This document shows, piece after piece, positions 18,443-27,545 of a stretch of DNA of 64,000 bases. The stretch comes from Winogradskyella sp. KYW1333 (GTDB taxonomy: Bacteria; Bacteroidota; Bacteroidia; Flavobacteriales; Flavobacteriaceae): positions 1-64,000 of the forward strand of contig NZ_QPHL01000013.1 in assembly GCF_003335675.1 (NCBI RefSeq), read 5' to 3'. How positions within the stretch are numbered: the first letter of the stretch is position 1; the number at the start of each line of letters is the position of its first letter. A model generated the notes under the pieces. That model was not told where the DNA came from. It made no database searches and was given only the letters and a program-made list of their open reading frames with translations. Position numbers and translations under genes: made by a program.

Positions 18443-20790
18443 TGATGGAAGTACCAAACACTAATTCGTTTTTAGTTGAAGAGGACAACCTTGATATAAA
18501 AAGGGTGGTAGGGCGTTATTTACGTTTTTGGCCTTGGTTTGTATTTACAGTGGTTTTTGCCTTGTCTACTGCCTATATTTACCTTAAGTATGCCCCGCGT
18601 ATTTATGAGACCACAGCTAAGATTAAAGTATTAGACGAGGGTGACGGTTTAGAGTTACCAACGGCAGCCTTTATCTTTAAACGTAGTAATATCAATTTAG
18701 AAAATGAAATTGAAATACTTAACTCCTACATTATTAGCGAGCGCGTGGTACGACAACTTAACTTGAGTACGCGTTTTTATGAGGAAGGGAGAATACAGAC
18801 CTCGCCTGTTTGGGAGTTGCCCTTTGCGTATACGGCGCTTACATCTATGGATAGTATAAAAGGCAACTTAGCGTATAAGATAGAGATAGAAAACGCTGCA
18901 TTAGAGATTACAGATCTTAATACTGAGGCAACCATAAGTTTTCCAGATTTACAAACGGCGAATGTAGCGCACAGCCTACCATTTGACTTGCGGTATGAGC
19001 CTTTGGCAGATATGCCATTAGAAAAATTAGAAGGAAAAACCTATCTGGTCTATTTGACTTCGGTGAAACAAGCGACCTTAAATTTAAAAAAGCAATTATT
19101 AGTGGAGTCGGTAGGTGAGCAGAGCGATTTGCTACAAATCACGATCAAAGCTGAAAACACAGAACGATCAGAGCACATATTAAACACCCTTATTGATGTG
19201 TTTAATAGTGACGGTATTGCAGATAGACAGTTGGTCTCTAAACGTACTATAGATTTTATTGATGAGCGCTTTGTCTATTTGGCAGAAGAGCTAGATTCTA
19301 TTGAAGTGAATCGTCAGGATTTTAAGCAAGACAATAATTTGACAGATCTGGTAGCTGATGCCCAAATAGACCTTGAACTGCGCACCCAATCTGAAGGTGA
19401 GGTGTTTAGGATTGACAATCAGCTGGTGTTAGCCAGATTGCTCCAAACCTCATTAAACGAGGTCTCCGAGACCGATTTATTACCTGCTAATATTGGACTA
19501 GAAAATGGGGGGATCAATACTTTGATTACAGATTATAATTTAGCTGTCATCAATAGAGATAAACTTACCAAAAGTGGTGGTGAAAACAACCCAATGGCAA
19601 AGGTAGCCGCCTTACAGGTAGAGGATTTAAAAGCCAATATTAATCAGTCCATTAAGGCGTACATTAGGCAGTTAGAGGCGTCACAAAACCAGCTTAATAC
19701 AAGAAATAACAAGTATACCAGTAGAGTGGAGCAATTGCCTGAAAAGGAAAAATTGTTACGTGCTATTGAACGTCAGCAGAAAATAAAAGAGAGCCTATAT
19801 TTATTGCTACTTCAAAAACGTGAGGAAGCGGCCATTAACTTAGCCATTACTGAGCCCTCTATAAAAGTGGTAGAATATGCCTTAACGGGCCTATTACCGA
19901 TTTCTCCAAAATCTAGTATAGTGTACGCAGGTGCTTTACTCGGGGGCTTACTTATACCGTTTGGTGTGATGTACCTTATGTTTATGTTAGACACCAAGGT
20001 GCATACCCGAGAGGATATTGAGAGTGTTACCGCACAAATACCGGTATTGGTAGAGCTACCAGAGATAAAAAAGGGTACGCATGCTATATTTAGTGACCCT
20101 AATGCTACAAGCGTACTCGCGGAGTCGTTTAGAATATTGGCGGCCAATGCGGATTATATGTTGCCAAAAGCTGAGGGATCTGGGAGTCAAGTTATTTTTT
20201 GTACCTCTGCTATTAAGGGTGAGGGTAAAACCTTTACAAGTCTCAATTTATCATTAGCCCTGTCTAGTTTAAATAAGAAGGTGTTGCTTATTGGGGCAGA
20301 TATGCGTAATCCGCAAATACATGGGTATATAGGTGCCTCTAAAAAAGACTTGGGTTTATCTAGTTATTTAAATGATACGGACACCGATTGGAAAGCCTTG
20401 CTTAAGCAGGGTTTTGAAAATCACCCTTGTCATAGTATACTTTTATCGGGTCCCATACCACCAAACCCTGCGCACTTGTTAACTAACGGCCGTTTTGAGC
20501 AGATGTTAGCGCAGGCTAAGACCATGTTTGATTATATTATAGTAGATACGGCACCTACAATTTTGGTAACGGATACCTTTTTAATATCTAAATATGCAGA
20601 TTTAATTCTGTTTTTGACGAAGGCCAACTATACCGAGAAAAAATTATTAGACTTTTCTAAAGCGTTGCAAGCTTCTGGTAAGCTGAAGAATATGGCCTAC
20701 GTTATAAATAGCGTCGGTGCAGGCAAGTCTTATAGCTATGGCTATGGGTATAATTACGGGTATAATTACGGTTACGGTAGTACCGCTTAA
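18442..20790 (+). CDS. Polysaccharide co-polymerase with tyrosine autokinase domain (Wzc-like)
   Basis: A 782-residue inner-membrane chain-length regulator. A Wzz-type domain runs from the first membrane segment (31-49) to the second (about 493-516), with a long coiled-coil periplasmic region (280-460). The cytoplasmic BY-kinase domain has Walker A (K592-GEGKT-597), Walker A' (VLLIGADMRNP, D620) and Walker B (IIVDTAP, D702). The C-terminal tail holds eight tyrosines in a Tyr-Gly/Asn alternation, the autophosphorylation cluster. Lines counted by eye (18481-18540, 18721-18780) are each 25/60 G+C, higher than the glycosyltransferase genes. A second tail of this type survives at 22109-22213. Confidence 0.94.
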   Translation: MMEVPNTNSFLVEEDNLDIKRVVGRYLRFWPWFVFTVVFALSTAYIYLKYAPRIYETTAKIKVLDEGDGLELPTAAFIFKRSNINLENEIEILNSYIISERVVRQLNLSTRFYEEGRIQTSPVWELPFAYTALTSMDSIKGNLAYKIEIENAALEITDLNTEATISFPDLQTANVAHSLPFDLRYEPLADMPLEKLEGKTYLVYLTSVKQATLNLKKQLLVESVGEQSDLLQITIKAENTERSEHILNTLIDVFNSDGIADRQLVSKRTIDFIDERFVYLAEELDSIEVNRQDFKQDNNLTDLVADAQIDLELRTQSEGEVFRIDNQLVLARLLQTSLNEVSETDLLPANIGLENGGINTLITDYNLAVINRDKLTKSGGENNPMAKVAALQVEDLKANINQSIKAYIRQLEASQNQLNTRNNKYTSRVEQLPEKEKLLRAIERQQKIKESLYLLLLQKREEAAINLAITEPSIKVVEYALTGLLPISPKSSIVYAGALLGGLLIPFGVMYLMFMLDTKVHTREDIESVTAQIPVLVELPEIKKGTHAIFSDPNATSVLAESFRILAANADYMLPKAEGSGSQVIFCTSAIKGEGKTFTSLNLSLALSSLNKKVLLIGADMRNPQIHGYIGASKKDLGLSSYLNDTDTDWKALLKQGFENHPCHSILLSGPIPPNPAHLLTNGRFEQMLAQAKTMFDYIIVDTAPTILVTDTFLISKYADLILFLTKANYTEKKLLDFSKALQASGKLKNMAYVINSVGAGKSYSYGYGYNYGYNYGYGSTA

Positions 20791-21006
20791 TGTGTTTTAT
20801 AATTATGGGAAACTATGATATACCTTAAAAAATGATTGAAATACCTATTTTTTATCTGAATTTGACCAGATTTTAATAGAAATTATCATAGATAGTTTTT
20901 AATTTTATGTTTTATAATGACCTTATGAAAAAAGATTTTTTTAATGGAATATTAGTAATAGGCTGATTGGATTTATCTACCTTTAAGTGTATTATGTCAT
21001 AAGATT
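20791..21006. other. Intergenic spacer between the wzc-like and wecA-like genes
   Basis: A 216-base AT-rich spacer with no open frame and no exact TAnnTTTG octamer. TACCTTTA at 20978-20985 is one base off that consensus. It gives the wecA-like gene its own possible transcription start, but the sequence does not prove one. Confidence 0.4.
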
Positions 21007-22110
21007 ATGTTTAAACTTTTTTTTGAAGACTTCAATCCACAAGACCATCTTTTTTGGTGGTTGTTTATCGCCTTTTTTTTTGCGTTTATAATTGCATATA
21101 CAACGTTCCCAACGGTCATTTATATAAGTAAGCAAAAACAATTAATGGATGAACCCGGAGGCAGAAGTATGCACAAAAACACGACACCAACCTTAGGGGG
21201 TATAAGTATTTATTTTAGTCTTATCGTTGTAATGACCATCGTTGGTGCCTTTTTAAATACCAAAACCTTAGTATTGGTAATGGGGGGATTGACCATATTA
21301 TTTTTTATGGGACTTAAAGATGATTTAACAATCATTTCACCAATAAAAAAGCTTTTTGGACAATTACTCGCAGCTGGTCTACTTATCGTTTTTACAGATA
21401 CGCGTATTTTGGGCTTTTCTTCTATTATGGGTGTTAATGAACTGCCCTATTGGATATCTATTGCTTTTACTCTATTTGTATATGTATTAATTATTAATGC
21501 CTATAATCTTATTGATGGTGTAGATGGTTTGGCAGGTTCAATTGCTTTGGGAGTATGTCTGGTTTTTACATATTTATTTGTTGATGCAGGAAAATTGAGT
21601 TTGGCAACACTAGCTATAGCACTTGTTGGAAGCTTACTCGCTTATTTAAGATTTAATTTTTCTGGTAAGAATAAAATTTTTATGGGTGATACGGGCACTA
21701 TGGTTGTAGGGTTTTTGCTAGCTTTTTTTACGATTAGTTTTATCAATTTGGCACAAACTGATAGTAGTTCTGTCTATTTTAGATATGCACCTGTTTTAGC
21801 ATTTGCACTATTGTTTTATCCTTTAATAGATACATTACGCGTCTTCTTTTTACGTATTGTAATTTACAAGAAAAGTCCCTTTGCAGCAGACAGAAAGCAT
21901 ATACACCACAAATATTTATTTTTTGGTTTCACCCATGCCCAAACGACACTATTGATTGCATCCTTTAACGTTATCATTGTGTTTTTGACGTTTTTTATAG
22001 CCATTGAATATGATCTTACTTTAAACAGACAAATTTTACTACTTATGGTCTATGGATCTTACTTATATTTGATACCAGTGTTTTTTAAATGGTTGTTTAA
22101 AACATTCTAG
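21007..22110 (+). CDS. Undecaprenyl-phosphate N-acetylhexosamine-1-phosphate transferase (MraY/WecA family)
   Basis: An integral membrane enzyme that starts glycan assembly on undecaprenyl phosphate. The family motifs are in order: DEPGGRSMHKNTTPTLGG (48-65), the catalytic D105-D106 in LKDDL, NAYNLIDGVDGLAGS (164-178), MGDTGTM, and the His motif HIHHKYLFFGF. There are about 10-11 hydrophobic segments in 367 residues. It would supply the lipid-PP-GlcNAc acceptor for the WecG/TagA enzyme at 16724. Its TAG stop sits exactly at the junction with an orphaned wzc tail, so the gene borders a recombination or deletion site. Confidence 0.92.
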   Translation: MFKLFFEDFNPQDHLFWWLFIAFFFAFIIAYTTFPTVIYISKQKQLMDEPGGRSMHKNTTPTLGGISIYFSLIVVMTIVGAFLNTKTLVLVMGGLTILFFMGLKDDLTIISPIKKLFGQLLAAGLLIVFTDTRILGFSSIMGVNELPYWISIAFTLFVYVLIINAYNLIDGVDGLAGSIALGVCLVFTYLFVDAGKLSLATLAIALVGSLLAYLRFNFSGKNKIFMGDTGTMVVGFLLAFFTISFINLAQTDSSSVYFRYAPVLAFALLFYPLIDTLRVFFLRIVIYKKSPFAADRKHIHHKYLFFGFTHAQTTLLIASFNVIIVFLTFFIAIEYDLTLNRQILLLMVYGSYLYLIPVFFKWLFKTF

Positions 22111-22213
22111 GCTTAAAAATATAGCATACGTATTAAATAGTGTAGGAGCCAGTAAATCCTATGGCTATGGTTATAATTATGGCTATAACTATGACTACGG
22201 CACCAAATCATAA
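22109..22213 (+). pseudogene. Orphaned 3' tail of a second wzc gene
   Basis: Read in the frame 22109-22210, the DNA encodes RLKNIAYVLNSVGASKSYGY followed by NYGYNYDYGTKS and a TAA at 22211. The intact wzc (20691-20790) ends with KLKNMAYVINSVGAGKSYSY and the same Tyr-Gly/Asn repeat. Similarity begins at the WecA stop codon and nothing of the rest of wzc remains. There is no start codon. Codons differ from the intact copy (for example aaa/ata/gca/tta against aag/atg/gcc/ata), so this is a different allele rather than a fresh duplicate. Confidence 0.85.
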
Positions 22214-22312
22214 TTTTATACTGTTATCTAAATGGCTTAATACATGATATTTATCATACTATTTTTTGGTTTTATAGGGTACTTTTAATAGTGAATTATA
22301 AAACCGATAGTC

Positions 22313-22732
22313 ATGAGATATGTTCCGTTAATTTCCGAAATAATGACCAAAAATATCATCGCTCTCAATAGAGATGATGATCTTGAAACAGCTGAGATGC
22401 TTTTTAAGCGCAATAAAATAAGACATATTCCTGTTGTTGCTGAAGAAGTAATAATTGGTATGCTCAGCTATACTGATCTTTTAAGAATCAGCTTCGCTGA
22501 CGCTGTTTATGAAACCGAAGAAGAAGTGGATACTTTAGTATATAATATGTTTACTATTGACCAAGTGATGGCTAAAAATGTCGTTACCGTATCATCAACA
22601 GCAACCATAAAAGAAGTAGCAAAAATTTTAGCAGAAAATGAATTCCATGCTTTGCCAGTAGTTGATGATGGCAGACTTGTTGGTATCGTAACTACTACAG
22701 ATTTAATTAATTATCTCTTGAAACAATTATAA
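22313..22732 (+). CDS. CBS-domain pair protein
   Basis: 139 residues made almost wholly of two CBS motifs. The first runs IMTKNIIALNRDDDLETAEM to LSYTDLLRI; the second runs VMAKNVVTVSSTATIKEVAK to IVTTTDLINYL. Paired CBS modules bind adenosine nucleotides or similar ligands and regulate partner proteins. No catalytic domain is attached, so the partner is unknown. A hairpin terminator follows directly. Confidence 0.85.
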   Translation: MRYVPLISEIMTKNIIALNRDDDLETAEMLFKRNKIRHIPVVAEEVIIGMLSYTDLLRISFADAVYETEEEVDTLVYNMFTIDQVMAKNVVTVSSTATIKEVAKILAENEFHALPVVDDGRLVGIVTTTDLINYLLKQL

Positions 22733-22734
22733 TT

Positions 22735-22759
22735 AAAAAAGCGCCAGTGGCGCTTTTTT
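22735..22759 (+). terminator. Rho-independent terminator after the CBS gene, bidirectional with rpe
   Basis: GCGCC/GGCGC stem with an AGT loop, flanked by A6 on the left and T6 on the right. It lies between two converging genes and touches the rpe stop codon, so it can serve both strands. Confidence 0.85.
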
Positions 22760-23420
22760 ATACATTAGATAAGGCTTTTAATCTTTTAATGGCTTCTGTG
22801 GGATTAGGACTCTTAAAAATATGGCTCCCAGCTACAAAAGTATCAGCACCTGCCTCAACTAGTTTTTCAATATTCTTATCGGTAACACCACCATCTATCT
22901 CAATCCGTGTATCTAGTTCTTGTTCATTGATCATTCTCCTTAGTTTTTTAACTCTCTGATACGTTACATTTTCAAATTTTTGGCCTCCAAACCCTGGATT
23001 TATAGACATTAATAGTATCATGTAACACTCGGGTAAAATATCCTCTAGTACCGAAATAGGTGTGGTGATATTTAATACAATACCAGCCTTACACCCTGCA
23101 TCTTTGATTTGTCTTAATGTTCTGTGAAGATGTACTGTAGATTCGTAATGTACAGTAATGATATCGGCCCCAACATTAGCAAATTCTTCAATATAGCGTT
23201 CTGGTTTTTCAATCATTAAGTGCACATCTAAAGGTTTTGTGGCATGTTTTTTAATGGCTTGTATAACTGGCATGCCATATGATATATTTGGCACAAAATG
23301 ACCGTCCATTACATCGATATGAAACCAGTCCGCCTCACTATTATTAACCATTTCTGTATCACGTTGAAGGTTGCTAAAATCAGCAGCAAGCATTGAAGGA
23401 GCAATAATTTTTGAAGCCAT
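22758..23420 (-). CDS. rpe: Ribulose-phosphate 3-epimerase
   Basis: Interconverts ribulose-5-phosphate and xylulose-5-phosphate in the pentose phosphate pathway. The TIM-barrel signatures are present: APSMLAADFSNL at the N-terminus, WFHIDVMDGHFVPN with the metal-binding His and Asp, DVHLMIEKP, and MSINPGFGGQ. Near the C-terminus, EIDGGVT holds the second Asp and VAGSHIF the phosphate site. The length of 220 residues is normal. It is followed by the shared terminator. Confidence 0.96.
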   Translation of the reverse strand: MASKIIAPSMLAADFSNLQRDTEMVNNSEADWFHIDVMDGHFVPNISYGMPVIQAIKKHATKPLDVHLMIEKPERYIEEFANVGADIITVHYESTVHLHRTLRQIKDAGCKAGIVLNITTPISVLEDILPECYMILLMSINPGFGGQKFENVTYQRVKKLRRMINEQELDTRIEIDGGVTDKNIEKLVEAGADTFVAGSHIFKSPNPTEAIKRLKALSNV

Positions 23421-23446
23421 TTGTTAAGTTAAAATTAAGTTTAGGG

Positions 23447-23454
23447 CAAAGGTA
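23447..23454 (-). promoter_or_regulatory. -7 promoter element of rpe
   Basis: On the minus strand the sequence reads TACCTTTG, an exact TAnnTTTG match, 27 bases before the rpe start. The -33 region is AT-rich without a clear TTTG. An rpoD terminator lies just upstream, so rpe needs its own promoter. Confidence 0.5.
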
Positions 23455-23499
23455 ATTAAAAAAGAAATCTATTCTCTTTATATAGCAATGAGAATATGT

Positions 23500-23533
23500 A
23501 AAAAGTGAACCCACGGTAATCAGCCGTGGGTTC
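23500..23533 (-). terminator. Rho-independent terminator of rpoD
   Basis: A perfect 10-bp stem, GAACCCACGG (23507-23516) with CCGTGGGTTC (23524-23533), and a 7-base loop. On the minus strand the stem is followed by a short T tract (ACTTTTTAC). Confidence 0.8.
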
Positions 23534-23613
23534 TTTCATCAATCAAAAAACGAACAGTTATGTTTTGTAACTGTTGTTACCTTTATAAGGTTGGTTGTTA
23601 AATATACAAAATA

Positions 23614-24477
23614 CTAACCTAAATATGTCTTTAATATCTTACTTCTAGAAGTATGTTTTAATCTTCTAATTGCTTTTTCTTTTATTTGTCTTACGCGTTC
23701 ACGTGTTAGGTCAAATGTTTCACCAATCTCTTCAAGTGTCATTGGGTGTTGATTGCCTAAGCCAAAATAAAGACGAATTACATCTGCTTCACGTGGTGTT
23801 AGTGTTTCTAATGCACGTTCAATTTCAGTTCTTAGAGATTCATGTAATAATTCCTTATCAGGATTTGGTGATTCACCACTACGTAATACATCGTATAAGT
23901 TTGAATCTTCACCTTCAACCAGTGGAGCATCCATGGATACATGACGACCAGAATTCTTCATTGATTCCTTAACATCATTAATTGTCATATCTAATTCCTT
24001 TGCAATTTCTTCGGCAGAAGGAGGACGTTCATGACTTTGCTCTAAAAAGGCAAACGTCTTATTTATTTTATTAATTGAACCAATCTTATTTAATGGCAAT
24101 CTTACAATACGAGATTGTTCAGCCAATGCTTGTAAGATAGATTGTCTAATCCACCAAACAGCATATGAGATAAATTTAAATCCACGCGTTTCATCGAAAC
24201 GTTGAGCAGCCTTAATTAAACCTAAATTACCTTCATTAATTAAATCTGGTAATGTTAAGCCTTGATTTTGATATTGTTTTGCCACAGATACAACGAAACG
24301 AAGGTTAGCCTTGGTTAACTTCTCTAAAGCGATTTGATCACCTGCTTTAATACGTTGTGCCAATTCAACTTCTTCATCAGCTGTAATAAGGTCTACCTTA
24401 CCAATTTCTTGTAAATATTTATCTAAAGATGCAGTTTCCCTATTGGTTACCTGCTTAGTAATTTTAAGTTGTCTCAT
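23614..24477 (-). CDS. rpoD: RNA polymerase primary sigma factor (short Bacteroidota type)
   Basis: 287 residues, the short form of the housekeeping sigma-70 factor found throughout this phylum, without the long region 1.1 of proteobacteria. Region 1.2 is [20 protein letters not shown]. Region 2 includes [20 protein letters not shown] and [13 protein letters not shown], the -7-element contacts. Region 4.2 is the helix-turn-helix [20 protein letters not shown]. It would recognise the TAnnTTTG promoters seen across this window. It is monocistronic, with terminators on both sides. Confidence 0.96.
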   Translation of the reverse strand: MRQLKITKQVTNRETASLDKYLQEIGKVDLITADEEVELAQRIKAGDQIALEKLTKANLRFVVSVAKQYQNQGLTLPDLINEGNLGLIKAAQRFDETRGFKFISYAVWWIRQSILQALAEQSRIVRLPLNKIGSINKINKTFAFLEQSHERPPSAEEIAKELDMTINDVKESMKNSGRHVSMDAPLVEGEDSNLYDVLRSGESPNPDKELLHESLRTEIERALETLTPREADVIRLYFGLGNQHPMTLEEIGETFDLTRERVRQIKEKAIRRLKHTSRSKILKTYLG

Positions 24478-24570
24478 TTAAATTTAAGATTTGTGCAAAT
24501 TGTTTTAGCAATGGGTTGCTTTTTATTATACGTAACAAGTTTTAAAAATGTTACAAAAAAGTGATAAAAA

Positions 24571-24600
24571 TAAAAAGTCCATCAACTTTTGATGGACTTT
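24571..24600 (-). terminator. Rho-independent terminator of pnp
   Basis: An 11-bp stem, AAAGTCCATCA (24574-24584) with TGATGGACTTT (24590-24600), and a 5-base loop. The minus-strand transcript then reads TTTTTATTTTT. Confidence 0.85.
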
Positions 24601-24622
24601 TATGACCTTTATAATAAGAAAA

Positions 24623-26881
24623 TTAATCTTCTTTCTTGTCTTCTCTCGGTTTTCTATCGTCCCTGCGATGATCTCTATTGCGATTATCACGTCCACGATT
24701 ATCTCTACCTCGGTTGTCTCTGCCACGATTATTATCGCGTTTTGGAGGTTGCCACCCTTCGGGCTTTGGTAAAATAGCCTTTCGAGATACTTTTTCTTTG
24801 CGAGTTCTTGAATCTACACCAAAGTATTTCACATCAAACACATCTCCCATGTTTACAACATCAGATACATTTTCTGTACGTTCCCATGCTAATTCACTTA
24901 CGTGCAATAGGACTTCGTTTCCTGGTGCATCCATGTATTCTACAACGGCACCGAAATCAAGCATTTTAATCACTTTGACTTCATATATACTACCGACTTC
25001 TGGTTTAAATAGTAAAGAATCGATCTTAGCCATTACAGCATCAATGCCAGAACTACCAACACCTAAAACTTCAACAATACCCTCTTCGGTTACAGGATCT
25101 TCGTTTATAACGATGGTTGTATCGGTTTCTTTTTGTAATTCTTGAATTACTTTTCCACCAGGACCAATCAGCGCACCAATAAATTCGTTAGGAATACGTC
25201 TAGTTACCATTGTAGGTGCGTGTTCCTTTACATCTTCATTAGGGGCACCGATGGTATCTGTAAGTTTACTTAGTATGTGCAAACGACCATCACGTGCTTG
25301 GTTTAAAGCGTTTACTAGGATTTCATAAGAAAGCCCTTTTACTTTAATGTCCATTTGACATGCCGTGATACCATCTTCTGTACCTGTTACTTTAAAGTCC
25401 ATATCACCAAGATGATCTTCATCACCTAGGATATCTGATAATACGGCATATTTTCCAGAATCTGCATCAGAAATTAATCCCATTGCAATACCAGATACAG
25501 GTTTTTTAAGCTGAACACCTGCATCCATTAATGCCATTGTACCTGAACAAACAGTTGCCATTGACGATGAACCGTTAGATTCTAATACTTCAGATACAAC
25601 ACGTACTGTGTATGGGCAATCATCTGGCACCATACCTTTTAAGGCACGTTGTGCTAAATTTCCATGGCCAACTTCTCTACGAGAAGTCCCACGAATAGGC
25701 CTCGCTTCACCTGTTGAAAATGGTGGGAAGTTATAATGTAAATAGAAACGCTCCTCACCTTCGTAAGATGGCATATCTATTTGGTTAGCTTCTCTAGATG
25801 TTCCTAAAGTAACTGTTGCTAACGCTTGAGTTTCTCCACGAGTAAAAATTGCAGAACCATGTGTTGATGGTAAATAGTCTACCTCACACCAAATTGGTCT
25901 TATCTCATCTGTTTTACGCCCATCTAAACGTAAGCCTTCGTTTAAGGTTAAATCTCTTACAGCAGCTTTTTCTGCTTTACTGTAATATTTAGATACTAAA
26001 CCACCTAAATCTTCTAATTCTTCTTCAGAAAATGAGGCTTTAATGTCTTCTTTTATTTCAGAAAATGCTGCGCTTCGTTCATGCTTAGCAGATCCTGCTT
26101 TTGCCACAGCATATACTTTATCATATGCCATGTCATGTATTTTCTTTGCTAATTCTTCATCTGTTCGCTCAGGATCGTACTCGCGTACTTCTTTTTTACC
26201 AACAGCTTCAGCTAATGCAACTTGTGCAGCACATTGTACTTTAATAGCTTCATGAGCAAACTTTATTGCTTCAGTCATTTCCTCCTCAGAAATCTCATCC
26301 ATTTCACCTTCTACCATCATTACTGAATCAGCAGAAGCACCAATCATCATATCAATGTCAGACTCTTCTAATTGAGCGCGTGTTGGGTTAATTATAAATT
26401 CACCATTAACGCGCCCCACTCTTGCTTCAGATATAGGACATTCAAATGGAAAATCTGATAATTGAATAGCTGCAGACGCCGCCAAACCTGCCATAGCATC
26501 TGGCATTACATCATCATCATGAGACATTAACTGAATCATCACTTGAGTTTCTGAATGATAGTCTTTTGGGAATAATGGACGTAATACACGATCTACTAAA
26601 CGCATCGTTAATACTTCTCCATCACTTGGTCGTGCTTCTCTTTTAAAGAAACCCCCTGGATAACGACCGGCAGCAGCAAATTTTTCTCTGTAATCTACTG
26701 TTAAAGGTAAAAAGTCAACATCTGCTTGTTTGTAATTGGAAACTACTGTACATAATAACATACATTTTCCTGATTGCACAACAACGCTACCATGCGCCTG
26801 TTTTGCTAGTTTTCCGGTTTCGATAGATATTTCTCTACCATCACCTAGGTCAATGACCTCTTTGTAAGTCTTTGGAATCAT
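24623..26881 (-). CDS. pnp: Polyribonucleotide nucleotidyltransferase (PNPase)
   Basis: A 3'-5' phosphorolytic exoribonuclease of RNA turnover. Two RNase PH domains are joined by an all-helical linker; the second holds [20 protein letters not shown] with the catalytic aspartates. A KH domain ([16 protein letters not shown], with the GxxG loop as IGPGGK) and an S1 domain ([16 protein letters not shown]) follow. The C-terminal ~45 residues are an RGRDN repeat rich in Arg and Asp, a low-complexity RNA-binding-type tail. It is 752 residues long. It follows rpsO on the same strand, the common bacterial order, but with a terminator between them. Confidence 0.97.
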   Translation of the reverse strand: MIPKTYKEVIDLGDGREISIETGKLAKQAHGSVVVQSGKCMLLCTVVSNYKQADVDFLPLTVDYREKFAAAGRYPGGFFKREARPSDGEVLTMRLVDRVLRPLFPKDYHSETQVMIQLMSHDDDVMPDAMAGLAASAAIQLSDFPFECPISEARVGRVNGEFIINPTRAQLEESDIDMMIGASADSVMMVEGEMDEISEEEMTEAIKFAHEAIKVQCAAQVALAEAVGKKEVREYDPERTDEELAKKIHDMAYDKVYAVAKAGSAKHERSAAFSEIKEDIKASFSEEELEDLGGLVSKYYSKAEKAAVRDLTLNEGLRLDGRKTDEIRPIWCEVDYLPSTHGSAIFTRGETQALATVTLGTSREANQIDMPSYEGEERFYLHYNFPPFSTGEARPIRGTSRREVGHGNLAQRALKGMVPDDCPYTVRVVSEVLESNGSSSMATVCSGTMALMDAGVQLKKPVSGIAMGLISDADSGKYAVLSDILGDEDHLGDMDFKVTGTEDGITACQMDIKVKGLSYEILVNALNQARDGRLHILSKLTDTIGAPNEDVKEHAPTMVTRRIPNEFIGALIGPGGKVIQELQKETDTTIVINEDPVTEEGIVEVLGVGSSGIDAVMAKIDSLLFKPEVGSIYEVKVIKMLDFGAVVEYMDAPGNEVLLHVSELAWERTENVSDVVNMGDVFDVKYFGVDSRTRKEKVSRKAILPKPEGWQPPKRDNNRGRDNRGRDNRGRDNRNRDHRRDDRKPREDKKED

Positions 26882-26903
26882 AAAATTTAATTCTTAAAAT
26901 TGG

Positions 26904-26931
26904 GTATACTATTGATGTTTCAATACTATAC
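26904..26931 (-). promoter_or_regulatory. Hairpin in the pnp 5' leader
   Basis: GTATACTATTGA (26904-26915) pairs with TCAATACTATAC (26920-26931) across a 4-base loop, with one mismatch in 12 pairs. It starts 23 bases upstream of the pnp start. In enterobacteria PNPase controls its own synthesis through a leader hairpin. A similar role here is inference from position only. Confidence 0.5.
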
Positions 26932-27042
26932 GCGTTAAACAATGGTCGTTGTGTTGTTGTGTAGTTGTTTGTGACCAATGAAAAACTAAAAGTAGCTTCT
27001 TCAATTCTAATTTTATTCTCTTTAGATTGAGAGGTGTAAAAA

Positions 27043-27067
27043 TAAAAAAACCACGCCAAAGCGTGGT
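27043..27067 (-). terminator. Rho-independent terminator of rpsO
   Basis: A 7-bp stem, ACCACGC (27050-27056) with GCGTGGT (27061-27067), and a 4-base loop, followed on the minus strand by T7. It separates rpsO from pnp. Confidence 0.85.
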
Positions 27068-27078
27068 CTTATATTTAA

Positions 27079-27348
27079 TTATTTTCTTAATCCTAGTTCT
27101 TTAACTATCGCACGATATCTTAAGATATCTTTCTTAGTTAAATAATCTAGAAGTGCTCTACGCTTACCTACCAGCTTAACAAGAGAGCGTTCAGTGTTAA
27201 AATCCTTACGATTCTTCTTTAAGTGCTCTGTTAAGTGATTAATTCTGTGCGTAAATAACGCGATTTGACCTTCAGCTGAACCGGTATCGTTTTTTCCCTT
27301 ACCGTATTTAGTGAAGATGTCTTCCTTTTTTTCTTTTGATAAATACAT
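27079..27348 (-). CDS. rpsO: 30S ribosomal protein S15
   Basis: 89 residues, the normal length. The S15 signatures are visible: KYGKGKNDTGSAEGQIALFT, the conserved INHLTEHLKKNRKDFNTERS loop that contacts 16S rRNA, and LVGKRRALLDYL. It assembles early into the 30S platform. It is monocistronic, with its own promoter and terminator, and lies immediately upstream of pnp as in many bacteria. Confidence 0.97.
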   Translation of the reverse strand: MYLSKEKKEDIFTKYGKGKNDTGSAEGQIALFTHRINHLTEHLKKNRKDFNTERSLVKLVGKRRALLDYLTKKDILRYRAIVKELGLRK

Positions 27349-27381
27349 TCTAATATTATTGTAAATGATTGTTATGTACTA

Positions 27382-27398
27382 TGAAAGTCTCTCTTTCA
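27382..27398 (-). promoter_or_regulatory. Short hairpin at the start of the rpsO leader
   Basis: TGAAAG/CTTTCA with a 5-base loop would lie at the very 5' end of the rpsO transcript, starting 6 bases after the -7 octamer. S15 is autoregulated through leader structures in several bacteria. Such a role here is only suggested by position. Confidence 0.35.
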
Positions 27399-27403
27399 GG
27401 GCG

Positions 27404-27432
27404 CAAATATAGTGTTTTTTTAGAATTTGCAA
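27404..27432 (-). promoter_or_regulatory. Promoter of rpsO
   Basis: On the minus strand, TATATTTG (27404-27411) is an exact -7 octamer. TTG (27430-27432) lies 18 bases upstream as a -33 element. Confidence 0.65.
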
Positions 27433-27545
27433 TTTTTTTTAACTTTAATACCATAGATAGCGATTTTTACAAAAAAAGAGATCTCCCATTAAACCATTTT
27501 TATTTTGAGCGGTCTTATTACTATTATAACTAAAAATAAGTAATC

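Noticed and set aside
20728..20790. Tandem repeat that could suggest a CRISPR or minisatellite
   Set aside because: The repeat encodes the Tyr-Gly/Asn autophosphorylation tail of Wzc in frame; there are no spacers.
24678..25145. A 155-codon plus-strand open frame with an Arg-Leu-Pro repeat
   Set aside because: It is the mirror of the RGRDN-repeat tail and S1 domain of pnp and not a separate gene.
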